Positions 24,737-34,898 of a DNA stretch of 64,000 nt are shown here, in pieces. The DNA is from Haloplanus vescus (lineage in GTDB: Archaea > Halobacteriota > Halobacteria > Halobacteriales > Haloferacaceae), in NCBI RefSeq assembly GCF_900107665.1, contig NZ_FNQT01000004.1, positions 124,001 to 188,000 of the forward strand, written 5' to 3'. How positions within the stretch are numbered: position 1 is the first letter of the stretch; every line of letters starts with the position of its first letter. Both the position numbers and the translations under genes were made by a program. The notes below the pieces were generated by a model. That model saw only the letters and a list, made by a program, of their open reading frames with translations, did no database searches and was not told where the DNA came from.

Positions 24737-25225
24737 ATGATCTTTCTTGCCGGTCGCGACCGCTATACACAGCGGACCCTCCTCCGCGACGTTCACGACC
24801 GATTGACGAACCAGCCAGGGTGTGAAGAGGTCCGCTATCGCCCGTCTCGACGCCGACCCCGGTACGTCATCGCGGATGTCGATCCGACGACGTTCCTGAG
24901 TAACTCGTACGACGCGGCGACAGCACGACTGGAGATTCGTTTCTGGTACCCCGCTGGCGTCGACCACGAATACTACCGCATCAACTGGATCGAACCGGAC
25001 CGAAATCTGATGCTCGGCTTCCACCAGGACGCCGACCATCCGGACCTTGGGCCCTGTCACATCCAACTCAATCACGAAGACACGTCTGTCAACCGGCATA
25101 GCGCGACGTTTCTCGATGCGCATCCACTCGCCGTCCTCGATGACCGACTCCAGCAGTTCCCGCCCGCGCTAGCTGCGATTCACTGGAAGAATGGAGCACC
25201 CTCGCTCCCTACCTGGCCCGTCTAG
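24737..25225 (+). CDS. hypothetical partner of the winged-helix gene
   Basis: 162 residues. A beta-rich domain with ATARLEIRFWYPAGVDHEYY, RINWIEPDRNLMLGFHQDAD and GPCHIQLNHEDTSV. Conserved Trp/His/Asp residues suggest a small enzyme or toxin fold. It is probably cotranscribed with the preceding regulator, and pairs of this form are common on haloarchaeal plasmids. No function can be assigned. Confidence 0.72.
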   Translation: MIFLAGRDRYTQRTLLRDVHDRLTNQPGCEEVRYRPSRRRPRYVIADVDPTTFLSNSYDAATARLEIRFWYPAGVDHEYYRINWIEPDRNLMLGFHQDADHPDLGPCHIQLNHEDTSVNRHSATFLDAHPLAVLDDRLQQFPPALAAIHWKNGAPSLPTWPV

Positions 25226-25414
25226 ACAGCGAGTTCATCGAACCTCTGGTGATGCGTCCAGGCCATGGTCGGCGTGACGTTTCCGGACTTGGCGATGTCA
25301 CGGTGCGTTACCTACTCCCCCTGTTCCCGCCCCGCTTTGTAGAGACAGGCCGCTGCGAACCTGTCGAATGAACGCCCGCCGTGACTGACCTCGGACTTGC
25401 GGGTACTCACCGTG

Positions 25415-25455
25415 TTAACCAACAGAAGCCATCTCTATCGGAGACTGTTGGTTAA
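25415..25455. repeat. dispersed 41-bp inverted repeat, copy 7
   Basis: TTAACCAACA at 25415-25424 and TGTTGGTTAA at 25446-25455, with a 21-bp spacer. It lies between two converging genes, 20 bp beyond the stop of the leftward gene at 25476. Confidence 0.9.
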
Positions 25456-25475
25456 CCGGTGAGATTCCTACTGCC

Positions 25476-26345
25476 CTATTCGGGAGCAGGCCCGTAGCGA
25501 CCTGTGCCACACACTTGGCACTCCCAGATTGGTTGGCCCGTCCAGGTCTCGTCAGGGAGCGACTCGCGTGTCCTGAACCGATGTTCTGTTTCTTTCGTAC
25601 AGTGATGGCACTCGAGGGCTGTTACGGTCGGGATTTCGGCTCCGGTACTGGTGGATTCCGTTTCGCGGGGTACTCTTTCCACAGCGATTGCTGGGACGAT
25701 CCACAGCTGATCGCTGTCGTCGAGCGTGTGCTCGAGGGACGACTCATCGCGAATTCCCTGGCCACGCTCGTCATAGACGCGTGGAATCTCCGTCTGAGAA
25801 CGATCGCTCCTCTCGTCCCACGCTGTCCGCTCACGGGCCGCTGTTAGTAACGCGTCGCCAGCCGCTGAGGTCACCTCAGTAGCAGCGGGGAGCGTAGGCC
25901 AGCGCTCGGTTAGCTGGGGTGCGGGCTCGTCGTCGAGATCGTAGATGAGCGTACAGTCGTCGATCGGCTCGTCGTGACCTGACGTGAGGAGTTTCGCTGC
26001 AGCTGCTCCCTTTGCCACGGCGCCGTAGAACGTCGACGACTTGACGAGGAACTGGATCACACCACGGAGTGTTTGCTCGGAACTCGCAGCACCCGACGCT
26101 GACGCGGCGTCGAGTTCGTGTTCGAGACAGAACCGGCATTTTCGTTGCGACGCCGGGATCGATGCGCCACAGGAGATACAGGCTCGGTCCGTGTCGGTAG
26201 TTCCATCCGGATACCCACCCGAATGCGAGGCCTCACGCTGGCGGGTGGGCTGGCTGTCTGCTGGCTGATCCAGCGCTGGGTCCGGCACCAGAGCGCCCTC
26301 CCCGACAGGTTGGAACGCCTCTCGGTCTGAGTTATGGTCAGTCAT
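25476..26345 (-). CDS. double zinc-ribbon protein
   Basis: 289 residues. After a disordered N-terminus come CISCGASIPASQRKCRFC (about 56-73), a helical segment (GVIQFLVKSSTFYGAVAKGA), a middle domain with LWIVPAIAVERVP, and a C-terminal ribbon CHHC...CQVCGTG. Two zinc modules suggest a nucleic-acid or multiprotein adaptor. Family not recognised. It lies downstream of the TFB gene in the same direction. Confidence 0.72.
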   Translation of the reverse strand: MTDHNSDREAFQPVGEGALVPDPALDQPADSQPTRQREASHSGGYPDGTTDTDRACISCGASIPASQRKCRFCLEHELDAASASGAASSEQTLRGVIQFLVKSSTFYGAVAKGAAAAKLLTSGHDEPIDDCTLIYDLDDEPAPQLTERWPTLPAATEVTSAAGDALLTAARERTAWDERSDRSQTEIPRVYDERGQGIRDESSLEHTLDDSDQLWIVPAIAVERVPRETESTSTGAEIPTVTALECHHCTKETEHRFRTRESLPDETWTGQPIWECQVCGTGRYGPAPE

Positions 26346-26447
26346 CGATTCGCTCCGCGTTTCCCCCGGTTTGGTATTTAAACTCAGGGGTGAGGAAATG
26401 CGGGGACGGATTCGGCGCCGACGAAATAAATCCGGGCCGAGACGGAG

Positions 26448-26552
26448 TCAGTCACGGAGCTCAGCGACCGCTCGACCGACCTCGCGAACGTGCTCACTCC
26501 GCTCGATATCAAGTTCTGTCGACAGATACTCGACAGTCTCTTCCAGATCCAT
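26448..26552 (-). other. possible 34-codon ORF or remnant
   Basis: MDLEETVEYLSTELDIERSE and a following helix, preceded by AGGGGGT close to the ATG. The frame continues upstream without a better start. It could be a very small gene or a remnant of a second TFB-like coding sequence. It falls between the TFB stop and the double zinc-ribbon gene. Confidence 0.3.
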
Positions 26553-26605
26553 ACCCCCTGGTAGACTCTCTGCCGGTATGTAGGTACTCCTCCACCGGAT
26601 GCGTC

Positions 26606-27526
26606 TCACATCGCTTGGAGTTCGTCTCGCCGGCTTCGGAGCGTCACGACTGACACCTCTGCTGCCGACGCGACGGTGGATTGGGTAATCAACGCGCCCT
26701 GCTCTTGGGCAGCCAGATAGACGCAAGCGGCCGCGACGCCCGATGGCTGACAGCCGTTCGTGAGGGCTGTTCCCTCGGCGCGTTCTGCGAGTTCGTTCGC
26801 GTGTCGGCGAATGTCGTGGTCTAACTCCAGCGCCGAGATCAGCCGCGGAACGAACGACGTCGGGCGCATTGGTGGTGCTGGGAGCTCTAATTCGCGATTC
26901 AGTGTTCGGTAGGCGTTGGTGACACGAGTGGACTCGACTCTGGCGGCGTCGACGACATCCTCGAGGAGGAGCGGGTGTTGGTTACATCGGCAGGTACCGT
27001 AGATGCTCGCTGCACCGATGGCTTCGATGGATCTGCCACGAAGCAGATCCTCGCTCTGAGCGCTCCGGAAGAGCTGACAGGCTTGGTCACGAATCGACTC
27101 GGAGAGTTCGAGCGTACTCGCCAGCCGGCGTACCTCGCCCAACCCGTGTGCGAGATTCCGTTCCGCTTTGGACCGCCACCGGCCACGGGTCTGCTCACGT
27201 CGCATCCGGGCCAGCCGCCGGCGTTTCTGCCCAGAGAGTACGTTCCCGTGTGCATCGGTTCCGTGGCCGATCTCGGTCGAGAGGCCTCGATCGTGACGGG
27301 CCGCAGTCAGGGGTGCGCCTGTTCGCTCGCATTTGTCCTCATCGTACGATCGCCACTCTGGCCCGTGATCGATACGTTGTTCATCGATAACGAGCCCACA
27401 GTCCTCGCAGACCGTTTCCTTGACGTTGGTAGTGACGTGTCCGTCGCACTCGGGACATCGGTTTGCGCTCGACTCCGTTTGGACGTCTTCGTCGAAACCA
27501 GTTTCATAGATGTCTCTCGTTGCCAT
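26606..27526 (-). CDS. tfb: transcription initiation factor B (TFB)
   Basis: 306 residues. The N-terminal zinc ribbon CPECDG...CEDCGLVI is followed by the B-finger/linker (DHGPEWRSYDEDKCERTGAP) and two cyclin folds (RSIEAIGAASIYGTCRCNQH; GCQPSGVAAACVYLAAQEQG, ending VVTLRSRRDELQ). TFB bridges TBP and RNA polymerase and contacts the BRE. Haloarchaea use several TFBs to select promoters, so a plasmid-encoded copy could favour element genes. Start at MATRDIYETG with GGTGAG upstream. Confidence 0.92.
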   Translation of the reverse strand: MATRDIYETGFDEDVQTESSANRCPECDGHVTTNVKETVCEDCGLVIDEQRIDHGPEWRSYDEDKCERTGAPLTAARHDRGLSTEIGHGTDAHGNVLSGQKRRRLARMRREQTRGRWRSKAERNLAHGLGEVRRLASTLELSESIRDQACQLFRSAQSEDLLRGRSIEAIGAASIYGTCRCNQHPLLLEDVVDAARVESTRVTNAYRTLNRELELPAPPMRPTSFVPRLISALELDHDIRRHANELAERAEGTALTNGCQPSGVAAACVYLAAQEQGALITQSTVASAAEVSVVTLRSRRDELQAM

Positions 27527-27722
27527 CGTTCTCACCAAGGTCAGGAACTCGCCAGTACAGCGAGCCCTCACCTATTAAGCGGCGAAGAGAAACCACTCAT
27601 ATCCCGATATTCACAATAGGTGAGTGGTTCTAAACTGTGCGAAGTTAATGAGAATGAATATGTTATGTAGGGTGATGGTCCGGGATAAATATTGAAAAGG
27701 GTGCTTTGAGAACCCTTGTGTA
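27527..27722. other. left edge of AT-richer insert and promoter
   Basis: Composition changes abruptly from GC-rich to AT-rich here. A TATA-like ATAAATATT at 27685-27693 lies about 34 bp before the ATG at 27723, giving an almost leaderless transcript. Confidence 0.5.
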
Positions 27723-30700
27723 ATGACAGAGGACAGTGTTTTTCTTGCAGATTCTATATCTCGGCCGGAGGAGGAAATCATAGTCCAATATATCCAAGAG
27801 AGGGAGAGTCCGATTCATATCTTTGGTGAGCCAGGCGTTGGGAAAACAACAATTCTTGAACGGGTAATAACCGATGGTATAGCCGATCTTGATGTAAATA
27901 AGCGAAATATACGGGCAAACCATAGTCTCAATGATCTATTTCGTGAGGTCTGCCACGCACTCTTTGCGGCTCTCCCTGAAGACAAGAAAGAGGAGGGACG
28001 ACAGTTTGCCGGACTCAGTGTCAGTTCACCAGTTGGTGGAGCCGGTGTCTCATTCGAAAGCGTGGAAGCCGAAGCATCACGAGCACAGTTTGGGTATCGG
28101 GATTCCCTACTGGGCCTCAGCGAATTATTCCCCGAGGATCAGCGTCTGCTCATCTGCATTGACGACGTACATGAACTGAGTGATGACGAACGTGCGATTC
28201 GAGATGCGATTCAAGAAGCTGATGATACCCTTCCATCAGAGGTGGTTCTCATCACGGCCGGTCGACTTGTATGGGATGACCTTGAGACAGCTGTATCGCT
28301 CTCGATGTTTGCCGAAGAACAGACCGTAACCTTTCTTCAAGATGTTTTCCCAGAGATTTCTGCCGAACGGGCACGTACGATTCATGACCAGTTAGGCGGC
28401 CACCCATTGTACATCGGGTTGTTGGCCGAGTCGGACGTTGACCAAGAGCTTCCCGACATCCCAGAACGAGAAGTACAACAAGAGATCGAACAACGGTATT
28501 TTGGCTTCTTAGAGCCTGATGAACGCCGCCTTCTCTTGGCAACAGCACCGTTAGATGAGCTCAATGAGGAACTCTGCACACAGGTTGTTTCAGAGGAATA
28601 TGGATTTGACCGCATCACCGTCGGAGACATCCTTGATTCCCTAAGTACCCGTACCGTCGTACAGACAATCGGTCGGAATGCTGACGGCCTCCAAACGTTC
28701 AAAATCCATGATGTCTTCCGCGAATTCTTGCAAGAGCGCTCCGACCACATTGAGATCGCCCGCAGAGGCGCATGTATCTATTACGCTGAGAAATTAATCC
28801 AACTTGTCGATGAGGATCGGACTTTCGAGACCGAAATCGATTACGTCACATCGTGGTCAACCCATCTCTCAGACCACGTTATCAATGAAGAATCACATCT
28901 CATCGCGCAACTTATCGAAGAGACCGTAGCTGATGATGGCCTCCGATTCTATCCCCTGTCATTGCTTATTAGGGAGTTCAAAAAACGAGATGCAACTGCA
29001 CTCCCGGACGAGATCGTTGAGTCGGTTCTCGACAGCGTTGATGCAAGCTGTTCAATGGCGAATGATTTCTACGATACCGACTTGGATCACTCCTGGGCCG
29101 AGTTACTGTTTCAGGACGGAGCATTCACCAACCCAGATAGTAATCTCATTAGTTATCTAGGACGGACCACAGAGACACAACCAACGTTTATTCGACGCGT
29201 GGCTGAAGAAATCGACACCGAAGATAACCGAACACTCCGATTCCTTATCTCCATTGGCCGCGACCTCCCCATCAATGATGCCGCTCTAATCGGGCAACAA
29301 GCAGCGATCTGGATCCAAGACGACGAAGCATACGGATACCTTGCCAGCCACACACTGCGACTAGCCTCATATCTGGCTGAAAACGGCGAATACGATGTTC
29401 CACTTGAAATACTCGAAGCCGTCCTGGAACCCCGAGATGGGGACCAGTTAGACATTGACCAGGGGATGGTACGCTACAATCTCACAACAATGCTTGACGA
29501 GAACTTTGACGCCTTAATCAGCGAGCGAGGTGAAAAACTGATTAGGGTGTTCGCCTCGAAACTCACCGCGGCTCTCGATCAATACGCTGACAGAGCAAGA
29601 CTGGTTGCGGCACGTACCTCTTTCGCTGATTTACAGTATGTCGAGGACAATAGAGGTAGCCTCGAAGAGATTCTTCTGGAATATTTTATACGGGCGGTTA
29701 CTGACTGGGTGGCTGAGAATACATCAGGAAACGAGCAAAACGAATTGGTTGAGCAACTTCTGTCTCGACCTACCCTTCTTCGACGTGTTGGCTTCTATGT
29801 CCTCAGCGAGCACCCGGACTCCTTTGAGGAAACCATTCAAAATGAACTGACGACGTCGGAGAATTATCGCGAGCACCAATCACAGTACGAATTTTATCTG
29901 GTCCTCAGTTCAGGTTTCGAATACTTGGATGACGCTGCTCAAGCCCAAGTGTGTGAGATTATTGAAGATGGGCCATATACCGATTCAGTAGAGGATCAAG
30001 CGGCACGGATGGCTGAACGAGGTGAAGAATCAGCAAGCTACTTCGAACAACGGATTCGCGAGACATGGCGGCGAGACAGGTTGTATATGATCCGCGAGCA
30101 TTTGAAGGGAGAGTATTCTGATCAGCTTGATGAATTGGTAGAAAAATATGGTGAGCCGGATCAACTACCGTCGCGAACCCCTCAGCCAACGGTGAGTGGA
30201 GGGATGGTTCGCGAACGAGGCCCCGTCGAAACCGAGGAACTCCGTGAACAGTCTGCCGAGGAAGTATTGACGACCGCGGTTGAATGGGAACCGCCAGAAT
30301 CTGACCTTTGGGATACCCTGGAAGACGATCAACTCGAGGAACAGAATTATCTAGGGTTCTCTCGCCAGCTTCGAGAGCTGATTATGGAGGATCCGCAGCG
30401 GTATGCGCGTGAAATCTCGGTGTTGGAAGACGCGAACCCACGATATGCTGAAGCCGCATTTCGGGCCTTCAGCGAGCTCGTTGACGATGGAGAAACCTTT
30501 CCCTGGGAGTCTATCATTGAACTCGGCCAAGTGATTACCGCATCGCCGACCTCATGGAGTGGTCAGGTTCGAACAAACTTGGCCAAGCTGATAAACAAAG
30601 GGATTGCAGCGGATGCAATTGAATTCCCAGCCGGTACTGAGTCAGCCGTTGAATCGATTCTACGAACCTTACTAACTGACTCGGACCCAGATGCCGATAG

Positions 30701-31760
30701 AGACCAGCCTTCGGAGGGGATGGCTGGATATGGTGACCCAGTTCAAGTAGCGATCAACAGTGTTCGACCAATGGCTGTGAACGCATACATCACTTACCTT
30801 AGTTGGCAGGATGGCCACACCGAGGACGCCCTTTCCCAGGATATCTTCGACCCAATCCGCGACCGCATCCGTGAGGATCCCTCACTTGCGGTTCGATCCG
30901 TGATTGGGCGACGATTTGGACGTCTATATTCTCTTGATCCAGATTTGATTGAAGAGCATCTTACAGATATTTTCCCACGCGACACTGACCTGGATGGTCG
31001 ACAACGGTTTATTGCCGCGTGGAACTCCTACACAGCAAGTAATCGATACTGGGATGATGACTCTTTCCGCCCATACTACCGACACGCACTCAACCTCCTA
31101 GATACAGACGAGGATCAGGCGTATCAAATCGCAATACGCTCGACAACCGCACACGTCGTTTCCATCTATCTGTTCGAAGATGAAGACATCGCCGATGAGG
31201 ACAGTCTCATGCGACAGTTCTACGACGTAGTAGATCGCGATGGAGCAAAGGAATTAGCATCAACAATGTCTTCGTCAATGGGAAATGACAATGTTGAAGA
31301 ACAGTGGAAGAAGATTCGAGAACTTTGGTCATGGCGGTTAGATACTCTTGATCCCGACGATGAGGCGAATGGTGCAGAAGTCTATCAGTTCCTTGATTGC
31401 GTAAGGAATTCGACTAAAACGACACTAGAAGAGGAGAATATACTCATTGGCCGATCTCTTCCCTTCGTCGCCCACCAAAATCACCATTGGCGACGTATTG
31501 AAGAGTGGCTCGCTGAACAGTCTACATCCTATCCAGTGGTTGCAATTAATCTCTATGACGAATTAGTAGAAGCTGTCCCCTGCGAAGACTGGTCAGCTAT
31601 AGCACGCAATAGCGAAGAAGAGAACCGGTCTCAATTGTACGAAAGTGCTGAAGCAGCAGGAAGTGATCCACTTCAAACAGCATTAGATATAGCGGATCAG
31701 TTCGCAGCAGAAAACAACCAAATGGATAGAGAGTTTTTGGAACAACACCTAACTCCGTAG
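27723..31760 (+). CDS. STAND-family NTPase, probable defence sensor
   Basis: 1345 residues. A P-loop NTPase near the N-terminus has Walker A FGEPGVGKTT (about 35-44), Walker B LLICIDDVHE (about 142-151), LGGHPLYIGLLAE and a winged-helix-like LQTFKIHDVFREFLQ segment, the order found in STAND (NACHT/AP-ATPase) proteins. The remaining 900 or so residues are helical repeats suitable for ligand sensing. No N-terminal effector domain is present, so an effector may be separate; the convergent nuclease gene is a candidate. Lower GC than the backbone indicates transfer. Confidence 0.83.
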   Translation: MTEDSVFLADSISRPEEEIIVQYIQERESPIHIFGEPGVGKTTILERVITDGIADLDVNKRNIRANHSLNDLFREVCHALFAALPEDKKEEGRQFAGLSVSSPVGGAGVSFESVEAEASRAQFGYRDSLLGLSELFPEDQRLLICIDDVHELSDDERAIRDAIQEADDTLPSEVVLITAGRLVWDDLETAVSLSMFAEEQTVTFLQDVFPEISAERARTIHDQLGGHPLYIGLLAESDVDQELPDIPEREVQQEIEQRYFGFLEPDERRLLLATAPLDELNEELCTQVVSEEYGFDRITVGDILDSLSTRTVVQTIGRNADGLQTFKIHDVFREFLQERSDHIEIARRGACIYYAEKLIQLVDEDRTFETEIDYVTSWSTHLSDHVINEESHLIAQLIEETVADDGLRFYPLSLLIREFKKRDATALPDEIVESVLDSVDASCSMANDFYDTDLDHSWAELLFQDGAFTNPDSNLISYLGRTTETQPTFIRRVAEEIDTEDNRTLRFLISIGRDLPINDAALIGQQAAIWIQDDEAYGYLASHTLRLASYLAENGEYDVPLEILEAVLEPRDGDQLDIDQGMVRYNLTTMLDENFDALISERGEKLIRVFASKLTAALDQYADRARLVAARTSFADLQYVEDNRGSLEEILLEYFIRAVTDWVAENTSGNEQNELVEQLLSRPTLLRRVGFYVLSEHPDSFEETIQNELTTSENYREHQSQYEFYLVLSSGFEYLDDAAQAQVCEIIEDGPYTDSVEDQAARMAERGEESASYFEQRIRETWRRDRLYMIREHLKGEYSDQLDELVEKYGEPDQLPSRTPQPTVSGGMVRERGPVETEELREQSAEEVLTTAVEWEPPESDLWDTLEDDQLEEQNYLGFSRQLRELIMEDPQRYAREISVLEDANPRYAEAAFRAFSELVDDGETFPWESIIELGQVITASPTSWSGQVRTNLAKLINKGIAADAIEFPAGTESAVESILRTLLTDSDPDADRDQPSEGMAGYGDPVQVAINSVRPMAVNAYITYLSWQDGHTEDALSQDIFDPIRDRIREDPSLAVRSVIGRRFGRLYSLDPDLIEEHLTDIFPRDTDLDGRQRFIAAWNSYTASNRYWDDDSFRPYYRHALNLLDTDEDQAYQIAIRSTTAHVVSIYLFEDEDIADEDSLMRQFYDVVDRDGAKELASTMSSSMGNDNVEEQWKKIRELWSWRLDTLDPDDEANGAEVYQFLDCVRNSTKTTLEEENILIGRSLPFVAHQNHHWRRIEEWLAEQSTSYPVVAINLYDELVEAVPCEDWSAIARNSEEENRSQLYESAEAAGSDPLQTALDIADQFAAENNQMDREFLEQHLTP

Positions 31761-32057
31761 TTACAGTCTGACTCAACTTGGGCGAAAAGGATCCTGATCG
31801 GGTTTAGTAGGGATTTGCGGATACTCTCTACCCCTGCCGTGAGGAGATCACCGGTTCTGTGGTCGACAAGCTAGTGACGTTCAATATCCTTGTACTGTCG
31901 AATTGATTCCACAGTGGTTTGTTTGACCAAGGGGGGCCCCAATCTGGTCTCCGAAGTGATGAAAATAGTACCGAGTTTGCCGGTTTTCTTGTTCCGTAAT
32001 TACCTCGCTTGTCAAACGATACCCAACTGGCAACGTGACCTAAAGCACAGAGTAAGA
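31761..32057. other. gap between converging cargo genes
   Basis: 297 bp without a supported gene. A 64-codon rightward frame at 31890-32084 runs into the opposite gene and has no start signal. No repeat was noticed. Confidence 0.4.
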
Positions 32058-34586
32058 CTATACGGGGAGGATATCTTTCTCTAAAAATTCTCGAAGCTCA
32101 GTAATATCTAAGCCACTAACGGAAGCCTCATTTCTAAAGTTCTCAAAGAAAACCTTGGCATCTTCTCTGGTCAAGTGGACATAGTATTCTCTATCAATAT
32201 TCTGATGGTATAATTTCCCGTCGTTGAGGGTCAAATAGAGCTGTTCATAGAAGTCATGGATGTTGTCCTTGATTAGTTCCATATTTTCGTTGTAGCCGAT
32301 GTAGAGTCCAAGCAGGAAATCAGAGTGCATTAACACGGGGATACCATTCCATTTCCTCATTCCATTGAGCTTCTTCGCACCAACTGAACCGAAGTTCCCC
32401 GGCCTTGCGTTCGTGATGACGATAAAATTCTGGAACTTTGAGTCCGAACTCTTGACTTCATCACTCTTGTAGATTTTAAGCGCATACGTCCGAAGCATTT
32501 CAGCTTCTTTTGAAGACATATTGATCTCATCCTTCGTAGTGAATTTCCCGTCGTAGGCGAACGAACGAAAGTATTCGTTGTCATTTCGATAGAAGAATAG
32601 TTCTCCGAAGCCATCTGGTTGGTTCCCCCGTCTCTTTTCTCCCCACTGCTCCGTGCTTACTATAGCCTGTTTGATAATGTGGAAAGCGTCCTGCTCAAAC
32701 TCACCACCACTGTAATCTTCAGGCTCGGTTACTAACTTCCCGAGCTGTTTGAACGCATCATGGGCGTTATCAGAAATCCTCTTTTCAGTCGTTCTTGCAA
32801 CACTGTGGAGACGCTTAGAAATATAGTTATCCGGTAGTTCGTCATCTATGTCTTTTTCGATAAGGTCACCCAGATCAATAACTTCGGACGTGATTTCTTC
32901 GATCAAATTCTCGTCTATTACTGTACCCGGATTAAGAACAAGAACTGGATGGATACTCTTTCGGAGGTACTTCGCACTTCCCGGTGTCAGGTTACCCCCT
33001 TCTACGTTTAGGAGGACACGGATGATCTCGCCCTTATCTCCAATCTGGTAGAATTCGAATTCGCGCCCGTAGATACCTTCTCTCTTCTGTCCGTAGTAGG
33101 TGAGACCCTCGTCTTTGACTAATTTCTCGAAATACCGACGGGTACCGGATTTACTCAGCTCAAGCTCGAATGAGTTGTAGAAGACTTCAAGATTCCCTCC
33201 GCATTTTTGGCACATATCATAGTCTCTGAGATAGATATTCCCACAGCCTTCACATTGTTTATGTTCCACGTCATCCTTGTCCAGAACACCCAAATCATCG
33301 GTGAGCGTCTTAACCAGATCGTCATCTCGGATGTATCGGGCTTCATAAGCGGAGACACCTTTGAGCATCTGCGAAATCAAACGCTCTCGGGTTTTCGCCA
33401 CAAGGTGAAGGGGGATTTTCTCGTTCAGTGGAATACCGAAATCCTCGTGAAAAGTCTCAGAGACTTGGTCTTGACGAGTCTCTGATCGTGTCTTGATATC
33501 AGCGTTGAGTCTTAAGAAATTATTCTCAATATTCTCTTCAATCTTCACGCGGGCGTTGGTTCCGAGATGGCTAAACCAGAATTTCCGTATATTTTGGAGA
33601 TTGATATCTGCAATCTCATCTGAGAACTTGGCGAGAACTGGTCGGATATCGCGTTCCTCCGATTGCTTGGAGAGAGCAATTGGAATGGATGGTTGGGTAT
33701 TTGTTTGCCGGAGCTGAGCCGAGAGAATTGAGTTGTCATCATCTTCAATATCGGTCTTTGTGAATTCATCGGCAAACCGTGACGCCGTTAACTCGTCATC
33801 ATCCTCGATCCAGTCTGCCTCAACTGTCAATATTGAAAATACTTCTTCAATCTTGGTTTTGAGCGTCTCTCTAATCGCAGAACTTGAAGTATCAATTCTA
33901 ATCGTATCCTCGTTATGATTCACCTCAAGAAATACTGTTTTCACGTCCCGTCTCCGTTGTGATCCGCTCGCCATATCGCGGGCTTCTGTGTCAGAAGCCT
34001 GTCGATCGATACTAAAGATGGTAGAGTCCTCAAACTCCATTCTATTCCGGCTGTTATATCTGAAGTTCCTGGCACGAGTTTTTCGAGAAAGAGTCATTTG
34101 GATACCTCTGCTATTTTCCTCAAATCGGGATCTGTAATCGTCAGGGAGTTGATTTTGAACTCGATATTTGATTTTATCAGAACTGTCGAGCCACTCATTG
34201 TACAGGAATATATGATATACGAGATTCTCATCACCATCGAGTAGCTGTTCCAAGACATACTCGATTTCCTCTCCTTGACGAACAGAGTGTTCTCTCTTTG
34301 ACGCGAGGTCTCGAATAGATAGTCGTTTGTCGTCAAGGAATTTGTATAGAGAGAATACAAAAACTGTTTCTTCGGACTGCCTGAGAAGTTTCTCGAAAAT
34401 ACTCCCCTCCGATGCGTCAATACCCGCAAATTCCAATGTTAGGTCAAGAAAATCTGACGTTGTACTATCCAATATATCACTGAATTGACCTCGATATGTG
34501 CCACTCCAATTATCTTGATAGACAGAATATTCGAGAGGGACGAGTTCGGTAGTTTGCGAGATAATGTCGCCAACATTACCAGACAT
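32058..34586 (-). CDS. large PD-(D/E)XK-like nuclease with internal zinc ribbon
   Basis: 842 residues. A long N-terminal region of unknown fold is followed by a zinc ribbon CEGCGNIYLRDYDMCQKCGG (about 445-464), then a region (about 630-760) with QPDGFGELFFYR, SFAYDGKFTT and QNFIVITNARPGNF. A PDG...YDGK arrangement fits the Asp/(D/E)xK core of restriction-like nucleases, with the catalytic lysine in DGK. No methylase is nearby. TTAATATT at 34612-34619 lies about 29 bp before the ATG, a leaderless-type promoter. Convergent with the STAND NTPase and of similar base composition. Confidence 0.72.
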   Translation of the reverse strand: MSGNVGDIISQTTELVPLEYSVYQDNWSGTYRGQFSDILDSTTSDFLDLTLEFAGIDASEGSIFEKLLRQSEETVFVFSLYKFLDDKRLSIRDLASKREHSVRQGEEIEYVLEQLLDGDENLVYHIFLYNEWLDSSDKIKYRVQNQLPDDYRSRFEENSRGIQMTLSRKTRARNFRYNSRNRMEFEDSTIFSIDRQASDTEARDMASGSQRRRDVKTVFLEVNHNEDTIRIDTSSSAIRETLKTKIEEVFSILTVEADWIEDDDELTASRFADEFTKTDIEDDDNSILSAQLRQTNTQPSIPIALSKQSEERDIRPVLAKFSDEIADINLQNIRKFWFSHLGTNARVKIEENIENNFLRLNADIKTRSETRQDQVSETFHEDFGIPLNEKIPLHLVAKTRERLISQMLKGVSAYEARYIRDDDLVKTLTDDLGVLDKDDVEHKQCEGCGNIYLRDYDMCQKCGGNLEVFYNSFELELSKSGTRRYFEKLVKDEGLTYYGQKREGIYGREFEFYQIGDKGEIIRVLLNVEGGNLTPGSAKYLRKSIHPVLVLNPGTVIDENLIEEITSEVIDLGDLIEKDIDDELPDNYISKRLHSVARTTEKRISDNAHDAFKQLGKLVTEPEDYSGGEFEQDAFHIIKQAIVSTEQWGEKRRGNQPDGFGELFFYRNDNEYFRSFAYDGKFTTKDEINMSSKEAEMLRTYALKIYKSDEVKSSDSKFQNFIVITNARPGNFGSVGAKKLNGMRKWNGIPVLMHSDFLLGLYIGYNENMELIKDNIHDFYEQLYLTLNDGKLYHQNIDREYYVHLTREDAKVFFENFRNEASVSGLDITELREFLEKDILPV

Positions 34587-34873
34587 ACAACCATCGTACC
34601 GTCAGAGTTACTTAATATTGACCCCCCACTCGAACAGTCCACCTCAGGTTCCAAGGGGCGGTTAATCACTTAATGTCTCCTGGATACTTCGGGGGTTTGT
34701 GCGGCTGCACCTCGCAAGGCCAGACAACTCACTCTGGTCTTACACCGACCCCTAAGATTCACGGATAAGAGCTAAATCCGTATCCGGGGTTGTGGCTGCG
34801 CGCGCAGCGACCGGAGGGAGCGAGCACGGAGCGGTGGGCGGGGCGGCGGGGCTTGGGTCGGTCCGGCACTCAC
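34587..34873. other. right edge of AT-rich insert, mixed composition
   Basis: No supported gene. AT-rich up to about 34680, then strongly GC-rich from about 34790 (GAGCGAGCACGGAGCGG and similar). The switch probably marks the right boundary of the insert. No flanking direct repeat was recognised by eye. Confidence 0.45.
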
Positions 34874-34898
34874 CAGAAAAAGAAGGGGCGTCGGCCCC
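34874..34898 (-). terminator. hairpin plus T-rich tract after the OB-fold gene
   Basis: Coding-strand GGGGC-CGAC-GCCCC is followed by TTCTTTTTCT. The hairpin begins at the last base of the stop codon. It resembles an intrinsic terminator, and the T tract fits archaeal termination. Confidence 0.65.

Noticed and set aside
31890-32084. Possible 64-codon gene between the two cargo genes
   Set aside because: No start signal, overlaps the end of the nuclease gene, and its composition is unlike haloarchaeal proteins.
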